Positions 6,405 through 9,547 of a stretch of 9,547 nucleotides of DNA are shown here, one piece after another; positions within the stretch are counted from its first letter, which is position 1, and each line of letters starts with the position of its first letter. Position numbers and translations under genes: made by a program. Source of the DNA: an uncultured Brevinema sp. (GTDB lineage: Bacteria > Spirochaetota > Brevinematia > Brevinematales > Brevinemataceae); assembly GCA_947036575.1 (NCBI GenBank), contig CAMQSH010000069.1, forward strand, positions 1 to 9,547. Direction: 5' to 3'. Under the pieces are notes generated by a model that saw only the letters and a program-made list of their open reading frames with translations, searched no databases and was not told the origin of the DNA.

Positions 6405-7283
6405 TTAAACCAAATTTTTTAATAATTCTGTATTGTGATAAACAATGTCACATTTGTCTATAGCAGTGATGGTTAAATCATCTAAAACATTTGCATATTG
6501 TTGAAATTTTAAATACTCTATTAAGCCTGGTAAAGCTTTTTCTAAAGATAATGTTTCTCCTATATATTTTCGGAGAAGTTTAATCAAAACTAAAGTGTCA
6601 TCTTCTGCTGGGATAGTTCCAATTTTATTTTCTTCAAGATCTGCTAACATTTCCTGAAGAGATTCAGGTAATTTATTTTTTAGTATTTCTTCATTTACTG
6701 TAACTGGTAAAGAATATTTTTCTGCTTCTTTTACAATGGATGCCGTATCATTTTGAGATAAAATCGTAGCTGCTAATTTTAAACGATCAGCATTAGGTAC
6801 TTCTATTTCGATAAAAGTATAAGAATCTGGGATCTTCATAGAGTTTTGATTTTGATAATAAAATTCTTCAGCACTATCATCATCTGGATCTTCAAAATGT
6901 TGTAGGTGGGAATTAATTAAACGATCAACCATAAGATCATAATAAAAAATTTGTCTCATGTTTTTGTCATCAATTCCTAATTCTTCTAAAGATAGATCCC
7001 ATTCTATTTCATCTTCATAAGATGACCTTAATTTATAAATAGTATCAGAGATTTCTTCATCTTCTATAGTAATCCCTTCAAACTTTGCTAAAGCAACTAA
7101 AGAATAGATATCAATTAACTTTTGTAATGCTTCTGCATTAAGAAAAGAATTATTGTCTTCATTGGGTTCTTGAACAAATTCTGGTTTCTCAGGTTGTTCT
7201 GATAAAATTCTTTTTCTACTATTTAAAATAGCTTCTCCTAAGATTTGCTGACCATTAACAGTGGCAAAGAGTGTTTGTTTCAT
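6405..7283 (-). CDS. SurA/parvulin-like protein without signal peptide, probably degenerate
   Basis: A 292-residue, strongly acidic protein. The N-terminal part (FATVNGQQILGEAI, about 6-19, then EALQKLIDIYSLVALAKFEGITIEDEEISDTI, 51-82) follows the pattern of SurA/PrsA N-terminal chaperone domains: a short strand with V-N-G, then a helix ending in EG-I-T-I-x-D-E-E-I. FYYQNQNSMKIPDSYTFIEIEV (141-162) marks the start of a region with the shape of a parvulin domain, and LPESLQEMLADLEENKIGTIPAEDDTLVLIKLLRKY (205-240) resembles its last helix and strand. The catalytic-type motifs of parvulins (GGDLG and the conserved histidines) are not visible, so it may act as chaperone only. There is no signal peptide or TM helix, which places it in the cytoplasm, unlike SurA. 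ATG has AAGGAA upstream; the promoter is at 7344-7372. First gene of a two-gene unit. A diverged trigger-factor relative is an alternative. Confidence 0.7.
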   Translation of the reverse strand: MKQTLFATVNGQQILGEAILNSRKRILSEQPEKPEFVQEPNEDNNSFLNAEALQKLIDIYSLVALAKFEGITIEDEEISDTIYKLRSSYEDEIEWDLSLEELGIDDKNMRQIFYYDLMVDRLINSHLQHFEDPDDDSAEEFYYQNQNSMKIPDSYTFIEIEVPNADRLKLAATILSQNDTASIVKEAEKYSLPVTVNEEILKNKLPESLQEMLADLEENKIGTIPAEDDTLVLIKLLRKYIGETLSLEKALPGLIEYLKFQQYANVLDDLTITAIDKCDIVYHNTELLKNLV

Positions 7284-7327
7284 TTGAATTCCTTATAGGG
7301 TCTCTGGTGGATTTTTTTTATTATTTA

Positions 7328-7352
7328 TAGTATAATGTGTTCTATTATACTA
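7328..7352. promoter_or_regulatory. perfect inverted repeat in the divergent control region
   Basis: TAGTATAAT (7328-7336) and ATTATACTA (7344-7352) are exact reverse complements, 7 bases apart. Three further bases pair on each side after one mismatch (TTT 7324-7326 with AAA 7354-7356). Each arm contains a TATAAT hexamer in the outward reading direction. The element lies between the divergent SurA-like and HAMP-PAS genes. It may be a pair of -10 boxes, a repressor operator, or both. No T run suited to a terminator follows. Confidence 0.7.
7331..7336 (+). promoter_or_regulatory. possible -10 box for the HAMP-PAS/UPF0182 unit
   Basis: A perfect TATAAT lies 55 bases before the chosen start codon. 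At 17-base spacing the -35 position (7308-7313) reads TGGATT, a poor match, and nearby spacings are no better. If used, this promoter may be weak or need an activator. Its start near 7343 would fall inside the promoter of the opposite unit. Confidence 0.45.
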
Positions 7353-7372
7353 GAAAAGTTAGTATATTTCAA
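7344..7372 (-). promoter_or_regulatory. sigma-70 promoter of the SurA-like operon
   Basis: On the minus strand TTGAAA (7372-7367), 17 bases, TATAAT (7349-7344): 5 of 6 and 6 of 6 consensus matches. Predicted start near 7337, giving a leader of roughly 54 bases to the ATG at 7283. The -10 box is inside the right arm of the inverted repeat. Confidence 0.75.
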
Positions 7373-7379
7373 GTAATTC

Positions 7380-7393
7380 AGGAGGGAATTTTG
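7380..7393 (+). promoter_or_regulatory. strong ribosome binding site fixing a TTG start
   Basis: AGGAGG (7380-7385), a full Shine-Dalgarno core, is followed by 5 bases and TTG at 7391-7393. The frame stays open upstream to a GTG at 7337, but that codon has no ribosome binding site and lies in the promoter repeat. Confidence 0.75.
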
Positions 7394-8281
7394 TTTTCAT
7401 TATCATCTATTATACGAGTTTATATTTTGTTATCTATTGTAGTCATGATTACTTTCTTTGTTATGTTAACAAGTGTAGATGTATTATTAGAACCTGTGTG
7501 GGCAATGATTTCTACAGAAACAGAAATAATATATAGACGTTTGTATATAACAGTGATAATTTTATCGCTTATAGCTATAGTCTCTGGTGTTTTTGTTTCT
7601 ATTTTTGTTTTTGATAGAGGCATTAATAAGTATCAAGATTTTTTACGTCGTTTTGATAATATAGAACAACATTCTGCTATTCGTCCTTCTGTTTTACGAT
7701 TTCCTGAACAAGATGAATTTGGTAATTTAGGCTCACTATTTAATAATTTTCTTGCAAAAATAGATCACTATGATCAATTAAAAACAGTACTTGCAAAAAT
7801 GGAACATGAAAAATTTAAAACAGTAGCAGAGTTACTTCCTTATCCAGTTTTATTAATCCAAACAGATACAAATGAGCCTTATATTTCTTTATACAATCAA
7901 AGTTTTAGAGATTTATTCTTAAAAAAAAGTGTTTTTATTGATCATAGAGGAAATACAAAAGCACAATATTTTTTATTAGAAGATACCCCAGTTATTCACT
8001 TTACATTAAAAGATGAAGACAATACTCCATTTCTTTCTGAGCAACAACTTAATCAATTAAAAAATAATAGAATATTGTGGGAAAAAAAGCATTCTTTGAC
8101 AGATATTGTTTTTTCAGAATTAGTAGGTTGCGACTGTAAAAAATATAAATTTGAAAATGTCCTTTGTATCCCTATTAATAATGATCTTGAGAATGTAATG
8201 GCTCAAATGTTATATATATTTATGGATCCTAGTATTGTTGAAAAAGAGAAAAAAACAGTGACTATAGAAGAAAGTGTTTAA
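7391..8281 (+). CDS. two-TM HAMP-PAS membrane protein without an output domain
   Basis: A 296-residue membrane protein with the front half of a sensor kinase and nothing after it. TM helices lie at about 8-28 (VYILLSIVVMITFFVML) and 51-74 (LYITVIILSLIAIVSGVFVS), with only about 22 residues between them outside the membrane. A HAMP-like linker follows (about 75-130), with the typical second-helix motif DEFGNLGSLFNNFLAKI at 108-124. Residues about 145-280 fit a PAS-like domain (AELLPYPVLLIQTDTNEPYISLYNQSFRDLF at 146-176). There is no histidine kinase, cyclase, EAL, methyl-accepting or DNA-binding domain. A small CDC motif (247-249) could bind metal or form a disulphide. The TTG start is chosen for the AGGAGG before it; a GTG at 7337 would add 18 residues. 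The UPF0182 gene begins 26 bases after the stop and is surely co-transcribed, so it is the likely partner. The ligand is unknown. Confidence 0.78.
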   Translation: MFSLSSIIRVYILLSIVVMITFFVMLTSVDVLLEPVWAMISTETEIIYRRLYITVIILSLIAIVSGVFVSIFVFDRGINKYQDFLRRFDNIEQHSAIRPSVLRFPEQDEFGNLGSLFNNFLAKIDHYDQLKTVLAKMEHEKFKTVAELLPYPVLLIQTDTNEPYISLYNQSFRDLFLKKSVFIDHRGNTKAQYFLLEDTPVIHFTLKDEDNTPFLSEQQLNQLKNNRILWEKKHSLTDIVFSELVGCDCKKYKFENVLCIPINNDLENVMAQMLYIFMDPSIVEKEKKTVTIEESV

Positions 8282-8307
8282 TAATTAATATCAATTTGGA
8301 GGCTCTC

Positions 8308-9547
8308 ATGAATGTACAAGTAAAAAAAGGCTTATTTTTTGCCCTATTAGGAATAATAGCTTTAGTAATAGTAATAACAGTTTCTGCGAATGCAATACTA
8401 CAAGTTATGTGGTTAGCCTCTCAGGATGTTGTGCATTCTATTATTAAATTATTATTAGTAAGATGGCTTTCTATCCCGCTATTTGCTACAGTAATGACAG
8501 TAATAAGTTTTTTACATTTAATGTCAGCTTCCAAAAAAGAAAGAAAGAACAAAAGATTTCTAGCATTCAAAACTTCTGTAATTTTTATTTTTACTCTTAT
8601 TTGTGAATATTATTTACAAATATCACAAGTTTTATTAAATTTTGTTTTGGGTGGTTTTACAGGTATTACAGATCCTTTAACAAAGCTAGATATGTCTTTT
8701 TTCCTTTTTGGAATCCCTCTCTTAAAAAAAATATCACTATTTACAATTCTTTATAATTCTTTGTTGTTACTTTTAAGAATACCCTTCTTTGATAAAAAAA
8801 TTCCTATCCATTTTTTGGATAAATTATTATTGATAAAGACAGTATTTTTTACAGGTATTCTTTTATCAATTCTTAAATTTCAAAACATTCACGCTTCTTC
8901 TTCTGAGTATATAGGTTATATTGATGTCTTTGGCTATTTTATCCCTCTAACAATTTCATTACTTCTTATTTTTCTCTTTCTTACAAGAACGATTTTATTT
9001 AGTTTCAAAAAAAAGAGAAATTTTGTTATTCAGTCAGGGTTTTTGTTGTTTCTTTTAGCAATATTAAATTTTGCTTGGCCTATTTATTTAGAAAAATTTA
9101 TTTATACCCCTAATCAAAGTACTTTACAAGAACAATTTGCAGGTATTCATGCCGAAAGCACAAGAAAATCTTTTATGTTAGATAAAATTATCCGTGGGGA
9201 TAATTATATTATATCAGAGCAAGAAGTCTCTAATGTGCTTGCTAAAAACTTTTGGCAAGATGCACCACATTTTTTACAAGTAGTCCAAAGAAATCAAGAA
9301 GTTCTTCCTATTTTTACTATTAATTCAGCTTCACCTATTTTACTTTCTAATGAACAAGGGGAGTTTTCTCCCTATTTAATTGCTAGTAGAGAAAGCGAAG
9401 AAGATCCTGATGAATTATGGGATATTAAACATTTTAGAAATATTTTTGGTTACGGTGCGGTGATTGGCTCTGTTAACAAATTTAACAAAGAGGGAGATTC
9501 TCATTTAATCCTAAAAGATTTGGAATTAAATAATATTGATATTGATA
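8308..9547 (+). CDS. UPF0182 family (COG1615) membrane protein, 5' part
   Basis: The first 413 codons of a large membrane protein cut by the right window edge. I read it by translating from the ATG at 8308, which has TTTGGAGG five bases upstream. Hydrophobic segments at about 8-30, 49-72, 88-112, 142-158, 174-192, 208-230 and 240-260 give roughly seven TM helices, after which a large soluble part begins. Family marks are TDPLTKLDMSFFLFGIPLL (121-139, compare the usual DP-x-F-x-x-D-x-x-F-Y-L-F-x-x-P), the E-x-F-A-x-I-x-A-x-S-T-R-x-x-F segment (275-289), NFWQDAPHFLQVVQRNQEV (314-332) and LWDIKHFRNIFGYGAVIGSVNKF (370-392, compare W-x-N-x-H-x-x-Y-T-H-G-Y-G). UPF0182 proteins are typically about 900-1000 residues and have no established function. 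It is second in the operon, after the HAMP-PAS gene. Confidence 0.8.
   Translation, partial: MNVQVKKGLFFALLGIIALVIVITVSANAILQVMWLASQDVVHSIIKLLLVRWLSIPLFATVMTVISFLHLMSASKKERKNKRFLAFKTSVIFIFTLICEYYLQISQVLLNFVLGGFTGITDPLTKLDMSFFLFGIPLLKKISLFTILYNSLLLLLRIPFFDKKIPIHFLDKLLLIKTVFFTGILLSILKFQNIHASSSEYIGYIDVFGYFIPLTISLLLIFLFLTRTILFSFKKKRNFVIQSGFLLFLLAILNFAWPIYLEKFIYTPNQSTLQEQFAGIHAESTRKSFMLDKIIRGDNYIISEQEVSNVLAKNFWQDAPHFLQVVQRNQEVLPIFTINSASPILLSNEQGEFSPYLIASRESEEDPDELWDIKHFRNIFGYGAVIGSVNKFNKEGDSHLILKDLELNNIDID

Noticed and set aside
6210..6463. Short plus-strand frames opposite the single-TM protein and the SurA-like gene end
   Set aside because: Overlap two well-packed minus-strand genes; composition is typical of antisense AT-rich frames and no supporting ribosome binding site is convincing.
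7337..7390. Extended N-terminus of the HAMP-PAS protein from GTG at 7337
   Set aside because: No ribosome binding site in front; the codon lies in the promoter repeat at the predicted start site. AGGAGG before TTG at 7391 gives a better start.
1..9547. CRISPR array, insertion sequence or phage remnant
   Set aside because: No regularly spaced repeats, transposase or integrase motifs, or target-site duplications were seen. The tRNA pair has no integrase gene or direct repeat of a tRNA 3' end nearby.

Overview
The window is strongly AT-rich chromosomal DNA from a bacterium. Long A/T runs, the lack of encoded CCA on the tRNAs, adjacent dnaG and rpoD genes, and an exported LamG/fibronectin-III protein would fit a low-GC spirochaete. 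This assignment is an inference from style and gene content, not from a marker that decides phylum. I see no insertion sequences, phage genes, CRISPR arrays or long repeats. Nothing here looks like a recognisable mobile island.

Left part, minus strand (1-5149): the start of rpoD (housekeeping sigma factor, cut by the window edge) lies just downstream of dnaG (primase), as in the classical macromolecular-synthesis operon. dnaG has its own promoter at 2333-2361. Upstream is an exported protein with a signal peptide, a LamG-like domain and a fibronectin type III domain, closed by a hairpin terminator at 2394-2422. Then comes an SPFH/paraslipin (QmcA-like) membrane protein with a perfect-consensus sigma-70 promoter and its own symmetric terminator.

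Middle (5150-5870), plus strand: a small ABM-fold (YgiN-like monooxygenase) protein, then a near-consensus promoter driving tRNA-Cys(GCA) and tRNA-Leu(UAA), ending in a strong, probably bidirectional terminator.

Right part: a two-gene minus-strand unit encodes a degenerate SurA/parvulin-like protein without a signal peptide and a small single-TM protein. Diverging from it, a plus-strand unit encodes a two-TM HAMP-PAS protein with no output domain. Five bases after a Shine-Dalgarno and 26 bases after that gene's stop begins a UPF0182 (COG1615) polytopic membrane protein, which runs off the right edge. The two units share a short control region built on a perfect inverted repeat whose arms contain the -10 boxes of both directions.

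The most interesting material is this last region: an output-less membrane sensor paired with an uncharacterised UPF0182 protein, opposite an uncharacterised chaperone-like operon, behind overlapping face-to-face promoters. I cannot claim a new system from sequence alone, but these are the parts worth following up.
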